Positions 1-8,993 of a stretch of 64,000 nt of DNA are shown here, piece by piece. Under the pieces are notes generated by a model. That model saw only the letters and a program-made list of their open reading frames with translations, searched no databases and was not told the DNA's origin. This DNA comes from UBA6926 sp045562535 (GTDB taxonomy: Bacteria > Chloroflexota > Dehalococcoidia > UBA6926): the NCBI GenBank assembly GCA_045562535.1, contig JBJKVP010000004.1, positions 122,735 through 186,734 on the forward strand, in the 5' to 3' direction. A program made the translations under genes and the position numbers. Numbering within the stretch: position 1 is the first letter of the stretch; each line of letters begins with the position of its first letter.

Positions 1-1172
1 ATTCCTAATGTGGACATATAAAACGAATCAATCAGACTTTTATATTTAGATTTTCCTTTAGACAAATAATAACTAACACAAATACCTAAAGGAACTGAAA
101 ATAATACCGTTAGCATCCCAAATAATAGAGAGTTACCAACTACTTTGATAGGAGAAAGAAAAAAGTACGAATCATTAATATTTATAAATAGGCTTTTATA
201 TGAATCAAAACTAAAAGCTCCGTCTGACAAAAAAGATCTCATAAGTAAAATTAAATAGGGTGACATGATAATAATTATAGTTACGAGAAATAAGCAAACC
301 TGAATGAAATCTTTTTTGGAATTTATCTTTGTGTAGCGCCGTTCCCCCTTAGCTAATTTAAGAGTTCTATTGGCACGAGTTTGAAAAACACTATAAATCA
401 GTAGAATCAACGTGGTGAATATGATTTGTATAAAGGAGAGGCAAACCGCAACCGATAGATCAAGATATTTAAAAGTAGAATAATAAATTTCAGTTTCAAG
501 AGTTGAAAAAAGTCCGCCTCCAAGGATTAAAATTACACCAAAACTGGTAAAGGTAAACATGAAAACTAGAGAGCTCGCTGCGATTAATGCGGGCTTGAGA
601 ACGGGTAATGTAACATTAAAAAATATTTGGTTCGGTGAAGCACCTAACACAGAAGCAACTTCCGTAATATTCTTATTGAGGTTAGACCAAAAATTTGACA
701 CCAACCTAACAACAATACTGAACTCAAATATTACATGGGCAATTAAGATAAGGACTAAACTTCCATTATTTCCAAAACCGGAAAAATTAATATGCTGAAA
801 AAAGGTATTCATAAGAGGGTTCTGAGGACCAAAAAATACCAACAAAGCTATAACTAAAACGATGGGCGGCATAATAAAAGGTACTGTCAATAAAGCTAGA
901 ACTATAGATTTACCAGGGAATTCATATTTTGATAAAATATAGCAGCATGGCATAGCTGTAAGCAAAACCAGAATAGTAGATACCGTCGCCTGACTTAAGG
1001 TAAAACCAATAACATCCAAATAATATGGATCTCGAACTACTGAAAACAAAGTTTCTAAATATGATCGGCTGTTTAACTCATCTACCGCCAGTGCTAAGTT
1101 TACAATCGGAATATACAAGAACGCAGCCAAAAAAAGCAGTGGGGAAACTTTGACCAAAATTGAAAGATTCAT
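1..1172 (-). CDS. thiP: Thiamine ABC transporter permease ThiP (3' end cut by window edge)
   Basis: Reading the minus strand from the ATG at 1172 gives an open frame to the left edge, about 390 residues, with many hydrophobic helices. It is an inner-membrane channel subunit of an ABC importer. An EAA-type loop that docks the ATPase is visible in the first half (EVASVLGASPNQIFFNVTLP). After a charged cytoplasmic stretch a second set of membrane segments starts, as expected for the fused two-half permeases of the ThiP/FbpB family (about 540 residues). It starts six bases after the thiB stop, so it is in the same riboswitch-controlled operon. The ATPase gene (thiQ) would lie beyond the edge. Ferric-iron permeases look similar; the thiB partner and TPP riboswitch decide for thiamine. 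Confidence 0.88.
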   Translation of the reverse strand, partial: MNLSILVKVSPLLFLAAFLYIPIVNLALAVDELNSRSYLETLFSVVRDPYYLDVIGFTLSQATVSTILVLLTAMPCCYILSKYEFPGKSIVLALLTVPFIMPPIVLVIALLVFFGPQNPLMNTFFQHINFSGFGNNGSLVLILIAHVIFEFSIVVRLVSNFWSNLNKNITEVASVLGASPNQIFFNVTLPVLKPALIAASSLVFMFTFTSFGVILILGGGLFSTLETEIYYSTFKYLDLSVAVCLSFIQIIFTTLILLIYSVFQTRANRTLKLAKGERRYTKINSKKDFIQVCLFLVTIIIIMSPYLILLMRSFLSDGAFSFDSYKSLFININDSYFFLSPIKVVGNSLLFGMLTVLFSVPLGICVSYYLSKGKSKYKSLIDSFYMSTLG

Positions 1173-1178
1173 GATCAC

Positions 1179-2276
1179 TTATCGGCGAACAACTATATCC
1201 ACCCAATCCGAAATCCATTTATCCAAGTCTTGAGCAGAAGCATTTAATTGAATTTCTGGTTTAGAATCAGGTTCAGGAGCAAATTGGAATATTTTTGGAA
1301 CAAGCGCTTTCTTGTTTACAGGATAAACCCACATTCTTGTAGGAAAATCCTCTTGGAATCTTTTATTTAGAGCATAATCGATGAAACGTTCTGCCAGTCT
1401 CTGATTGTTTGAACCTCTTAAAATTCCAATTGTTTCTACTTGCAAAAACACAGCGTTCTTGTTCATCAAAACGCCAGTCGGAGGAGAGTCCATTGTTCCA
1501 TCAGAATAATATACTTCAGCTGCAGGGCTAGTTGAATAACTTACAACTAAGGGTCGGTCACCACCCCATAAACTAAACGCCGTATAGTAGGCATCGCTCC
1601 ATCCATCGCTTACCTTTACATCGTTAGACTTAAGATCAGACCAATATTCTTTCCAAGTATAGTCTCCGTCCTCACCAAATCTATTAATTGTTGTCAGCAA
1701 AAATGCCAATCCAGGAGAAGAAGTCGCCGGGTTCTGAACAACAAGTTTACCTCTCCATTTTTCAGTAGTTAACTCATATAAATCGCTGGGAGGTGTCAAT
1801 TGGTTAGAATCTATCCATGATAAATCATAATTAACTGCAACATATCCGTAATCAATAGGAGTAACCCTATATTTTGGATCAATATGAAATTTTTCCGGTA
1901 CCTGATCTACCAAAGGAGATCTATAAGGAATGAAAAGGGATTCTTTTAAAGCTCTATTTAAAAAAGTATTATCTATTCCGTAAATCAAATCTGCTATGGG
2001 AGCATCTTTCGTTAAAATTGCTTTAGTTAAGATTTCCCCTGCATCTCCGCCTTTTTGAATAATCACTTCTACATTGTAATCATGTTCAAATTGATCGATC
2101 AGCTCTTCCCCAATATCAAAGCTATCATGAGTCAATATAATAAGTGGCTTATCCGTTGAGTTATCAATCGTACAGCCCTGCACTACCGTAGCTAAAATAA
2201 TAACAGCGAGTAATAATTTGGATTTGTTTTTGAACAACCGTAACCATCGGTCCATGACTAATAGGTTTAGCTTCAT
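1179..2276 (-). CDS. thiB: Thiamine-binding lipoprotein of ABC importer, ThiB
   Basis: Extracytoplasmic solute-binding protein that captures thiamine (or a phosphate ester) and delivers it to ThiP. The mature part follows ThiB closely: an early THDSF motif, the GIDN segment, PIDYGYVAVNYD, the TSSPGLAFLL stretch, GWSDAYY, SYSTSPA and a C-terminal W-I-S-D-W helix. The N terminus has a basic region, a hydrophobic stretch and a lipobox ending VVQGC, so it should be a lipid-anchored lipoprotein. The open frame extends upstream to 2333, but those codons lie inside the TPP riboswitch; the ATG at 2276 sits just after a GGAGGG that forms the riboswitch 3' end, so I use it. First gene of the operon with thiP. 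Confidence 0.93.
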   Translation of the reverse strand: MKLNLLVMDRWLRLFKNKSKLLLAVIILATVVQGCTIDNSTDKPLIILTHDSFDIGEELIDQFEHDYNVEVIIQKGGDAGEILTKAILTKDAPIADLIYGIDNTFLNRALKESLFIPYRSPLVDQVPEKFHIDPKYRVTPIDYGYVAVNYDLSWIDSNQLTPPSDLYELTTEKWRGKLVVQNPATSSPGLAFLLTTINRFGEDGDYTWKEYWSDLKSNDVKVSDGWSDAYYTAFSLWGGDRPLVVSYSTSPAAEVYYSDGTMDSPPTGVLMNKNAVFLQVETIGILRGSNNQRLAERFIDYALNKRFQEDFPTRMWVYPVNKKALVPKIFQFAPEPDSKPEIQLNASAQDLDKWISDWVDIVVRR

Positions 2277-2281
2277 GATAG

Positions 2282-2372
2282 TTTTCCCTCCGCCGGAATT
2301 ACCCAGACAGGTTCTAACGGTCGCCTTAATCAAATTAAGGCCTCTCAGCCAGGAAACCTAGCTCCCGAAGAC
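2282..2372 (-). promoter_or_regulatory. TPP riboswitch (THI element)
   Basis: On the minus strand the leader of thiB contains the conserved TPP aptamer blocks in order: CTTCGGGAGC, GGCTGAGAGG, a variable AT-rich stem-loop (CCTTAAT / ATTAAGG), GAACCTG, GGGTAAT and GCGGAGGGAA. The 3' strand of the closing stem contains the GGAGGG that serves as the thiB ribosome binding site. This suggests TPP binding hides the site and blocks translation. Matching the motifs is direct observation; the mechanism is inferred from the family. Confidence 0.95.
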
Positions 2373-2383
2373 GTTACTCGATA

Positions 2384-2412
2384 TTTATAACAGGAGAATT
2401 TTAATAAGTAAA
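2384..2412 (-). promoter_or_regulatory. Candidate sigma-70-type promoter for thiB operon
   Basis: On the minus strand TTTACT (2412-2407) and TATAAA (2389-2384) are separated by 17 bases. The start point would fall about seven bases further on, directly before the TPP riboswitch, which is the right geometry for a riboswitch leader. Call is by consensus only. Confidence 0.55.
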
Positions 2413-2531
2413 TAGTTTACATTTGCCGCGAGAATCGATTGGCTAGTAGAATGATAGATAACAGATCTTTAGAGGATACTAAATATATTTAAGATGGATA
2501 TTAATTAATTGGGAAGTGAGGATTAATTATT

Positions 2532-3413
2532 ATGGATCAAGATCCATGGCTTTTGAAAACAGGTTTGGCGAAAATGTTAAAAGGTGGAGTGATAATGGAT
2601 GTTGTCACACCTGATCAAGCAAAAATTGCCGAGGATGCTGGAGCATGTGCTGTTATGGCTCTAGAAAGAGTACCCGCAGACATTAGAGCAGACGGAGGCG
2701 TGGCAAGAATGTCTGATCCTGGACTAATAGAAGAAATCATGGAATCCGTTAGTATCCCTGTAATGGCAAAAATTCGTATTGGGCATATTGTAGAAGCTAA
2801 AGTGTTAGAAGCAATAGGAACCGATTATATTGATGAATCTGAAGTGTTAACACCAGCAGACGAAAACAATCACGTATGGAAGCACGATTACAAAATACCG
2901 TTTGTGTGTGGAGCGAGAGATCTGGGAGAAGCATTACGTAGAATTTCAGAAGGCGCAGCAATGATTAGAACCAAGGGAGAAGCTGGAACTGGGAATATCG
3001 TTGAAGCTGTCAGGCATATGCGCTCAATACAATCTGAAATCAGAATCGTAGTAGGATTGCCTGAAGATGAGCTACCATCGTATGCTAAATCAATTTCTGC
3101 TCCCCTTGAACTAATAAAAGATGTTCATAAATTGGGAGAATTACCAGTAGTAAATTTCGCTGCGGGAGGAGTAGGAACACCAGCAGATGCCGCTCTAATG
3201 ATGCATCTTGGCGCAGAAGGTGTATTCGTCGGATCAGGTATATTCAAATCGGATGACCCCGCTCCCAGGGCAGCAGCAATAGTAAAATCCGTGACACACT
3301 TTAATGATCCTGCAATTATAGCTGAAGTTTCGAAAGGCCTTGGTGACGCTATGTCAGGAATCGATGTTAAAACCTTGAATCCAGAGGATTTATTAGCAAC
3401 CAGAGGTTGGTAA
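2532..3413 (+). CDS. pdxS: Pyridoxal 5'-phosphate synthase, synthase subunit PdxS
   Basis: Makes pyridoxal 5'-phosphate from ribose 5-phosphate, glyceraldehyde 3-phosphate and ammonia supplied by PdxT (DXP-independent route, cytoplasm). The 293-residue length is standard. Visible signature residues include Asp23 in VIMDVV, the substrate-binding Lys80 in VMAKIRIGH (Lys81 in well-studied homologues), the second Lys in RTKGEAGTGN and the phosphate-binding FAAGGVGTPADAAL and GVFVGSGIF loops. PdxS normally forms a dodecamer of TIM barrels decorated with PdxT. It is followed four bases later by pdxT, so the two subunits are co-translated. PLP is used in this window by TrpB and the aminotransferase at 11092. 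Confidence 0.98.
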   Translation: MDQDPWLLKTGLAKMLKGGVIMDVVTPDQAKIAEDAGACAVMALERVPADIRADGGVARMSDPGLIEEIMESVSIPVMAKIRIGHIVEAKVLEAIGTDYIDESEVLTPADENNHVWKHDYKIPFVCGARDLGEALRRISEGAAMIRTKGEAGTGNIVEAVRHMRSIQSEIRIVVGLPEDELPSYAKSISAPLELIKDVHKLGELPVVNFAAGGVGTPADAALMMHLGAEGVFVGSGIFKSDDPAPRAAAIVKSVTHFNDPAIIAEVSKGLGDAMSGIDVKTLNPEDLLATRGW

Positions 3414-3417
3414 AGAT

Positions 3418-4053
3418 TTGTCTAGTAATTCAATAAATCAAAAAGCAAGGATAGGGATTCTTGCCCTCCAAGGAGATTTTAATGAGCATGCAGCGGTACT
3501 ATATAAAATGGGTTGCGCCGCTATTCACGAGGTAAGGCTACCAAAAGACTTAGACAATATAGATGGATTAATTATCCCAGGTGGAGAAAGCACCACAATG
3601 TCTAAGTTAATCGAGAATTATGATTTTCGCAGTTCCCTTATCGAGTTCCACGGAAAAAATAAACCCATATGGGGAACATGTGCCGGCACGATATTAATTG
3701 CAAAAGAAGTAACGGGTTTAGAGCCATGGAAACCGTTAGATTTAATAGATATTTCTGTTCAAAGAAACGGTTACGGACGTCAATTAGATAGCTTTCAAAC
3801 TAATTTAACAATTAGTAACCTCAAGCCACCGACTCCTTTTGTAGGAGTATTTATTCGAGCCCCGAAGATCAATGGTATAGGCACAGGAGTCGAAACATTA
3901 TCTACTTTAAACGCCAAGGAACCTGTCGCCGTAAAACAGAATAATGTTATTGCTACAACATTCCATCCTGAGTTGACAGGAGATTCCCGATTCCACCAAT
4001 TATTTTTAGACCTAGTGTCCAATAATTTATTAGATCAACTTCATCAGAAATAG
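3418..4053 (+). CDS. pdxT: Pyridoxal 5'-phosphate synthase, glutaminase subunit PdxT
   Basis: Class I glutamine amidotransferase that hydrolyses glutamine and channels ammonia to PdxS. Length 211 residues, slightly longer than the usual 190-200 because of a short N-terminal leader. The glutaminase triad is visible: Cys88 in WGTCAG and the His-x-Glu pair in FHPELTG near residues 183-185. The PGGEST oxyanion motif is at 54-59. The start is TTG at 3418, four bases past the pdxS stop; a later start would lose little because the conserved fold begins near residue 11. Operon with pdxS is clear. Confidence 0.97.
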   Translation: MSSNSINQKARIGILALQGDFNEHAAVLYKMGCAAIHEVRLPKDLDNIDGLIIPGGESTTMSKLIENYDFRSSLIEFHGKNKPIWGTCAGTILIAKEVTGLEPWKPLDLIDISVQRNGYGRQLDSFQTNLTISNLKPPTPFVGVFIRAPKINGIGTGVETLSTLNAKEPVAVKQNNVIATTFHPELTGDSRFHQLFLDLVSNNLLDQLHQK

Positions 4054-4077
4054 AACAAACCCTGTAGTAAGGCAATT

Positions 4078-5028
4078 ATGTTACACACTGTTTATCCAAA
4101 AGATGTATCGGGATTACTAGGGTTAGGTATACATCAAGGGGTTAATTTAGCTATGCCTTACAGCGATTTCCATAACCAAGGATCTAGGAATTTTGCTTGG
4201 CAAACACTTTCTTCAATAATCAGAGAGAAAAATAAAAATATACAATCAATTCTAGTAACTGATGGGTTGCAAAATTCCAGTTTGCTAACATTGGAAAACG
4301 CACATCAATCTCCTACATGGGAGATAAAATTATTACTAATTGAAGCAATACATTTAGATATACTAGCAAAACTGTTGTCAGAGGCTATCAATATTAGTAT
4401 CCGCAACAATGGTAGAAGAATATTACTAAGAGTCGGATCACAATCCAGGCTTGCCCAAAAAGTTACTTTACATGGGTTTAGATCATATTCAACAGAAAAT
4501 TACTATTTATCAAATAATGATCAACATCGATCTAAGCTAAGCCAAAATGCCGAAAGTAATCACTTGAGTTTCAGAAATAAAGAACAAAAAGACGATTACC
4601 CGCTTTTTACTTTATACAACAAAGTTATGCCCTACAAAATGCGATTAGCAGAAGGATTAACTTTTGAACATTGGATAGAAACTATAAATAGCCAGTGGAC
4701 AGGTGCAGAATTTACAAAGGACATTGTTTTTACAAAAGATAATTTAATTCAAGGGTGGGTTAGATTTGCTAAATTTAGCAAGGATCATAGCCTTACAAAA
4801 TTAATGCTGGCAATGCCAGAAGATATAAATTTTGACCCTTTTTATATCGCTCGATTGAATTTGAAACTAGTGCCTAAAGCAACCTTTATATCACTACCGG
4901 TCGATTCCAATATTTCACATACTCAGATGGGATCTTGGGGGTATAAATATCACGGTAGTTACATTAATTTAGTTAGAGAATTTGGCAAAACCGTGCCAGA
5001 AAGCATCTTTGCCGCGGCTAGTTTGTAG
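4078..5028 (+). CDS. GNAT-fold-like protein of unknown substrate
   Basis: A 316-residue cytoplasmic protein with no signal peptide or membrane segment. I do not recognise a named family with certainty. The first half has acetyltransferase-like spacing (WEIKLLLIE, RRILLRVGSQSRLAQKVTLHGFRSY), and the segment LFTLYNKVMPYKMRLAEGLTFEHW resembles GNAT-like proteins often seen in Chloroflexota. The second half (QGWVRFAK through GSWGYKYHG) could be a second, degenerate copy of the fold. It lies 24 bases after pdxT and 25 bases before the R3H ATPase on the same strand, with an AAGG before the ATG. Substrate unknown; acetyl-CoA binding is not demonstrated by the sequence. Confidence 0.55.
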   Translation: MLHTVYPKDVSGLLGLGIHQGVNLAMPYSDFHNQGSRNFAWQTLSSIIREKNKNIQSILVTDGLQNSSLLTLENAHQSPTWEIKLLLIEAIHLDILAKLLSEAINISIRNNGRRILLRVGSQSRLAQKVTLHGFRSYSTENYYLSNNDQHRSKLSQNAESNHLSFRNKEQKDDYPLFTLYNKVMPYKMRLAEGLTFEHWIETINSQWTGAEFTKDIVFTKDNLIQGWVRFAKFSKDHSLTKLMLAMPEDINFDPFYIARLNLKLVPKATFISLPVDSNISHTQMGSWGYKYHGSYINLVREFGKTVPESIFAAASL

Positions 5029-5053
5029 TAGTATTTAGGGGGGGATAATTAAA

Positions 5054-6634
5054 TTGCTTGAACTGTTTAAAGAAAACAATAATGTAGCCAATGATCTGGA
5101 CATTCTTTTTACATGTATACCAGATGAAATCGCTTCAGTACTAACAAACGAACCACGAAATAATGATTTGATTGAAATCATTATGGATCTTGGTCGACCA
5201 CCAAAAGCTCGGTTCCCCGAAGGCGAAGAAATTATTCTGGATATAGAAATTACAAAAACCCATCTTAACTACGTGGCCGGTAAAATAGGTCCTTTCAATG
5301 ATGATAATAGAGCTGGTATAGAACGCACATTGCACCGTATATCGGCGATGCGTAATAGGCAAAACGAGATAATCGCTTTAACTTTAAGAGTTGGTCGAGC
5401 AATTTTTGGAACCATAAAAATCATAGATGATTTAGTTAGTTCAAATAGTAATTTATTACTCCTTGGCCCACCAGGAATAGGTAAAACCACAATGTTGAGG
5501 GAAGTAGCAAGAGTCCTAGCAGATGATCTTAATAAAAGAGTTGTAATAGTAGATACTTCAAACGAAATTGCAGGCGATGGAGATATTCCTCACCCTTCCA
5601 TAGGTAAATCAAGAAGAATGCAAGTACCTCAACCAAGTTTACAGCATAAAGTAATGATAGAGGCCGTAGAAAATCATACCCCTGAGATAATCATAATAGA
5701 TGAGATCGGTACTGAAGCAGAGGCAGCTGCAGCTCGAACTATAGCCGAACGTGGGGTCAAATTAATAGGTACTGCCCACGGCACTAGCTTAGATAATTTA
5801 GTACGCAATCCAACTTTAGCCGACTTAATTGGAGGGATCCATGCAGTAACTCTTGGAGACGACGAAGCAAAAAGAAGACGCACCCAGAAAACTGTCTTGG
5901 AAAGAAAGTCTGCTCCGACCTTCAATGTTGTTGTAGAGTTAAATAGTAGATCACAAGTATCCGTGCATTCCAATGTTTCCAAAACAGTGGATATGATGTT
6001 AAGAGGTGCAGTCATTAAACCTCAGATTCGTCTCATAAACGAAAAGGGTAAAATAGAGCATATCGACGATGATCAATCTGATTTACTAAAAGAAGCTTAC
6101 CAATCTGATCTCGAGGAACAATTTGATGAATCATTTGAATCTGAAAACAAAAGATCTGCGATCTCTGTATTTCCCTACGGAGTTGTAAAATCAAAACTAG
6201 AAGATTCTATGAGTGATCAAAAAATACCTTTTGTAGTTGCAAATGATTTATCTAAAACAGATGTGGTCCTTACTACTAAGCAAATGTACAAGAAACGTTC
6301 CGATCTAATCAAATCTGCTGAATCAAACGGAATACCAGTTATTGTGCTGCGGCGAAACACTCCTAATCAGATCAAAGATGCACTTAGAACTTTGGTTGAT
6401 AAAAGCGTTACGGAAGATGTTATTGGTACTATATTAGATAACACTTCACAAAGTTTATTAGCTTTAATCTCAGGAGAAGTAAACGAGATCGAGTTGAGTC
6501 CACAAAATTCATATGTCCGAAAATTGCAGCATCAATTAGCTGAAAAAGAGCACCTTTATTCCTTCTCTTCTGGACGTGAACCCAACCGAAGGGTTAAGGT
6601 CTTCCGCCAATCAATAAAGCAAGATAATAGATAG
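5054..6634 (+). CDS. AAA ATPase with C-terminal R3H domain (SpoIIIAA/Ycf45-like)
   Basis: A 526-residue ATPase related to SpoIIIAA and chloroplast Ycf45. Walker A is GPPGIGKT at 138-145 and Walker B is IIIIDEIG around 212-219. The C terminus (last 35 residues: LQHQLAEKEHLYSFSSGREP and an RRVKVF end) matches the R3H single-stranded nucleic-acid-binding motif. A central acidic region around 340-370 separates the ATPase core from a second conserved part. Start is TTG at 5054, preceded by a run of G that can act as ribosome binding site; no nearby ATG gives a better start. Function in non-sporulating bacteria is unknown; nucleic-acid binding is inferred from R3H. It ends seven bases before tmk. 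Confidence 0.85.
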   Translation: MLELFKENNNVANDLDILFTCIPDEIASVLTNEPRNNDLIEIIMDLGRPPKARFPEGEEIILDIEITKTHLNYVAGKIGPFNDDNRAGIERTLHRISAMRNRQNEIIALTLRVGRAIFGTIKIIDDLVSSNSNLLLLGPPGIGKTTMLREVARVLADDLNKRVVIVDTSNEIAGDGDIPHPSIGKSRRMQVPQPSLQHKVMIEAVENHTPEIIIIDEIGTEAEAAAARTIAERGVKLIGTAHGTSLDNLVRNPTLADLIGGIHAVTLGDDEAKRRRTQKTVLERKSAPTFNVVVELNSRSQVSVHSNVSKTVDMMLRGAVIKPQIRLINEKGKIEHIDDDQSDLLKEAYQSDLEEQFDESFESENKRSAISVFPYGVVKSKLEDSMSDQKIPFVVANDLSKTDVVLTTKQMYKKRSDLIKSAESNGIPVIVLRRNTPNQIKDALRTLVDKSVTEDVIGTILDNTSQSLLALISGEVNEIELSPQNSYVRKLQHQLAEKEHLYSFSSGREPNRRVKVFRQSIKQDNR

Positions 6635-6641
6635 GTTTAAT

Positions 6642-7295
6642 ATGTTCATAACTTTTGAGGGAGGGGAAGGCGCTGGAAAATCATCTCAAGTAGATCTATT
6701 GGGAGAATCGATCAAAGAGAAAGGGTACGATGTCAAGTTACTTCATGAGCCGGGCGGGACCCCTTTGGGAGAAATGATCTATTCTTGGATCAGTGACCCG
6801 GATAGTAGGGTACTAAAGCGTCTATATAGCCGCTGGTCCTCTTCCCAAAAAGCAACTCATCTAGATAGCCTTGCAGAGCTTTTCCTTTTTGAATCCGCCA
6901 GAGCTCAATTAGTAAATCAAGTGATAAAGCCTTCGTTAGAACAGGGGCAAGTAGTAATTTGTGATAGATTTTCAGATTCAACTATAGCTTACCAAGGCTA
7001 CGGTAGAGGACTCGAAATAGACCACGTACGGCGGATCAATGATATAGCAACTGGCGGATTAAAACCCGATTTAACGATACTACTAGATGTTCCTCCAAAA
7101 ATTGGCCTGCAAAGAACTCGTGGAAAAAATCATAGAATGGAGAATGAAGGCCTATTATTTCATGATAAAGTTCGCAAAGGATACGATGCGATCTCCTCTG
7201 AAGAGCCTGAAAGGTTCTTTATCTTAGATGGAACGAAAGACAAAAATTACATCCAAGCAGCGATATGGGAAAGAGTATCTCAGGACCTAATTTAG
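6642..7295 (+). CDS. tmk: Thymidylate kinase
   Basis: Phosphorylates dTMP to dTDP with ATP for DNA synthesis. The P-loop is GGEGAGKS at residues 7-14, the dTMP-binding DRFSDSTIAYQGYGRG motif lies near residue 105, and TILLDVPP and LDGT complete the kinase core. Length 217 is close to the family norm (about 205-215), with a modest insertion around residues 52-70 (SRVLKRLYSRWSSSQK). Seven bases after the R3H ATPase; the same neighbourhood (tmk following an ATPase) suggests one transcript from pdxS onward. Confidence 0.96.
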   Translation: MFITFEGGEGAGKSSQVDLLGESIKEKGYDVKLLHEPGGTPLGEMIYSWISDPDSRVLKRLYSRWSSSQKATHLDSLAELFLFESARAQLVNQVIKPSLEQGQVVICDRFSDSTIAYQGYGRGLEIDHVRRINDIATGGLKPDLTILLDVPPKIGLQRTRGKNHRMENEGLLFHDKVRKGYDAISSEEPERFFILDGTKDKNYIQAAIWERVSQDLI

Positions 7296-7346
7296 TTTAA
7301 CTATAATTTTCTGGCAAAATAGATAAGCACAAGGAGAAAATATCTT

Positions 7347-8393
7347 ATGCCCAGTTTGTTCGACCCAGTACAATTCCGATCTATAACATTGCGTAATCGA
7401 ATAGGTGTATCGCCGATGTGCCAGTATTCAGCGACGAGCGATGGGTCAGCAACTAACTGGCATCTGGTACATTTAGGATCTCGGGCAGTCGGTGGAGCCG
7501 GACTAATTATGACCGAGATGACCTCTGTAGAAAGTAAAGGCCGTTTGAGCCACAAAGATCTCGGAATATACGATGATATACATATTGAACCCTTAAAACA
7601 GATTGTAGACTTTGTACATGCTCAAGGAGCATCAATTGGAATGCAGTTGGGTCACTCAGGCAGGAAAGCTTGGACATCCTCAAAAGGAGCTGACTCACTA
7701 GAAAGATTAGTTGCGCCAAGTGCTATAAATTTTGACCAGGGATGGAAAACACCAGATCCTCTAACTGAAAACGAGATATCAGGCATAGTCGAGAACTATA
7801 CTCAAGCTGCTATTCGAGCGGATAAAGCTGGATTTGATGGTCTAGAAATTCACGCAGCTCATGGTTATTTAGTCCACCAATTCTTATCCCCATTATCCAA
7901 CGTACGAAATGATTCATTTGGTGGTAAGTTCGAAAATAGAATCCGCTTTTTAACAACGATTGTGTCGGAAATAAGGCGTGTCCTACCTAAAGAAAAATTT
8001 TTGGCTGTTCGCATATCTTGCACAGATTGGATTGATGGTGGTTGGGATCTTGATGAATCGATTAAATTAGCTAGACAATTGAGTACTTTAGGTGTCGACT
8101 TCATAGACTGTTCTTCGGGAGGATTATCACCTCAACAGAACATTCCTGTCGGTCCAGGGTATCAAGTGCCTTTTTCTGAAGCAATAAAAAAACAAGCTAA
8201 CATCGACACTGCAGCCGTTGGAATGATAACTACATCAACTTTCGCGGATCAAATAATAAAAGACAACAAAGCGGATATTGTGTTCTTGGGTAGAGAATCA
8301 CTTAGAAACCCTCAGTTTGCTTTAACAGCATCAAACGATTTAGATCATCTGATTGACTACTGGCCCGACCAATATAGATTGGCAAGACCATAA
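7347..8393 (+). CDS. namA: Old-yellow-enzyme NADPH dehydrogenase (YqjM/NamA type)
   Basis: FMN-dependent ene-reductase that reduces activated C=C bonds using NADPH. The 348-residue TIM barrel shows the marker residues of the YqjM class: Cys25 and Tyr27 in VSPMCQYS, which tune the flavin, and the substrate-anchoring His169 and His172 in EIHAAHGYL. The phosphate-binding end VGMITTSTFADQII and VFLGRESLRNP are also typical. An AAGGAG lies before the ATG at 7347. Physiological substrate unknown; likely detoxification or catabolism of unsaturated carbonyls. The gene follows tmk by 51 bases, so it may be separately expressed. Confidence 0.93.
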   Translation: MPSLFDPVQFRSITLRNRIGVSPMCQYSATSDGSATNWHLVHLGSRAVGGAGLIMTEMTSVESKGRLSHKDLGIYDDIHIEPLKQIVDFVHAQGASIGMQLGHSGRKAWTSSKGADSLERLVAPSAINFDQGWKTPDPLTENEISGIVENYTQAAIRADKAGFDGLEIHAAHGYLVHQFLSPLSNVRNDSFGGKFENRIRFLTTIVSEIRRVLPKEKFLAVRISCTDWIDGGWDLDESIKLARQLSTLGVDFIDCSSGGLSPQQNIPVGPGYQVPFSEAIKKQANIDTAAVGMITTSTFADQIIKDNKADIVFLGRESLRNPQFALTASNDLDHLIDYWPDQYRLARP

Positions 8394-8459
8394 CTGTTTT
8401 ATCAGTTGAAAAATACATGAGCTCAAACTGTGAGAAATAAATTTAGTCAGGGGTAACTT

Positions 8460-8981
8460 TTGGACAATTTACATCAAATATTAATGCCCTTCATGAAGGT
8501 CATTCACATAATTGCGGGTGTTTTCTGGGTAGGCACGATCGCCTTTCTAACCTTGGTCTTGGAACCTCACTACCGTAAACAAGGTAGAAACATACTGCGA
8601 AACCAGATGACATCTATTTTACCAGTAATGGGCCCGTTTCTACTCGTAGCAACAATACTGAGTGTAATATCTGGCGCTGCGATGATTTATATACTAGGTT
8701 ATTCTTGGGTAACAACATTAAACGGGCAAATAATTATTATTGGTGCTATTGCCGCTATTGTCGCTTTTTTTGTTGGCGATATTTGGGTCAGAATTGAACG
8801 AAATAGATTACGTGATTATGGAGAACAACTCGCGATACAAACTTTAGAAGGTAACCCGCCTGGGGCCGAAGAATCAAACAAAGTAAAACGCTTGGAAGAC
8901 CGTCTTTGGTTTATTGGACGGCTGAACTTCGGTATATTATTAGTTGCACTAACGTGTATGGCCATAGCACAGTATCTATAA
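8460..8981 (+). CDS. Four-helix integral membrane protein (CopD/DUF2269-like)
   Basis: A 173-residue protein with four predicted membrane helices: residues around 10-32, 50-72, 82-104 and 150-172. The first helix carries MKVIHIIAGVFWVGTIAF, the H-x3-G-x2-W-x-G pattern seen in CopD-like and DUF2269 membrane proteins; the His may bind haem or metal, which is inference. A charged loop (RIERNRLRDYGEQLA and following) separates helices three and four. The start is TTG at 8460 with CAGGGG seven bases upstream. It is followed 12 bases later by the SRPBCC gene, probably co-transcribed. Function not known. Confidence 0.7.
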   Translation: MDNLHQILMPFMKVIHIIAGVFWVGTIAFLTLVLEPHYRKQGRNILRNQMTSILPVMGPFLLVATILSVISGAAMIYILGYSWVTTLNGQIIIIGAIAAIVAFFVGDIWVRIERNRLRDYGEQLAIQTLEGNPPGAEESNKVKRLEDRLWFIGRLNFGILLVALTCMAIAQYL

Positions 8982-8993
8982 CTACCGGGGGGG

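Noticed and set aside
559..798. Open frame on the plus strand inside thiP
   Set aside because: It lies opposite a well-supported permease frame and has no family features.
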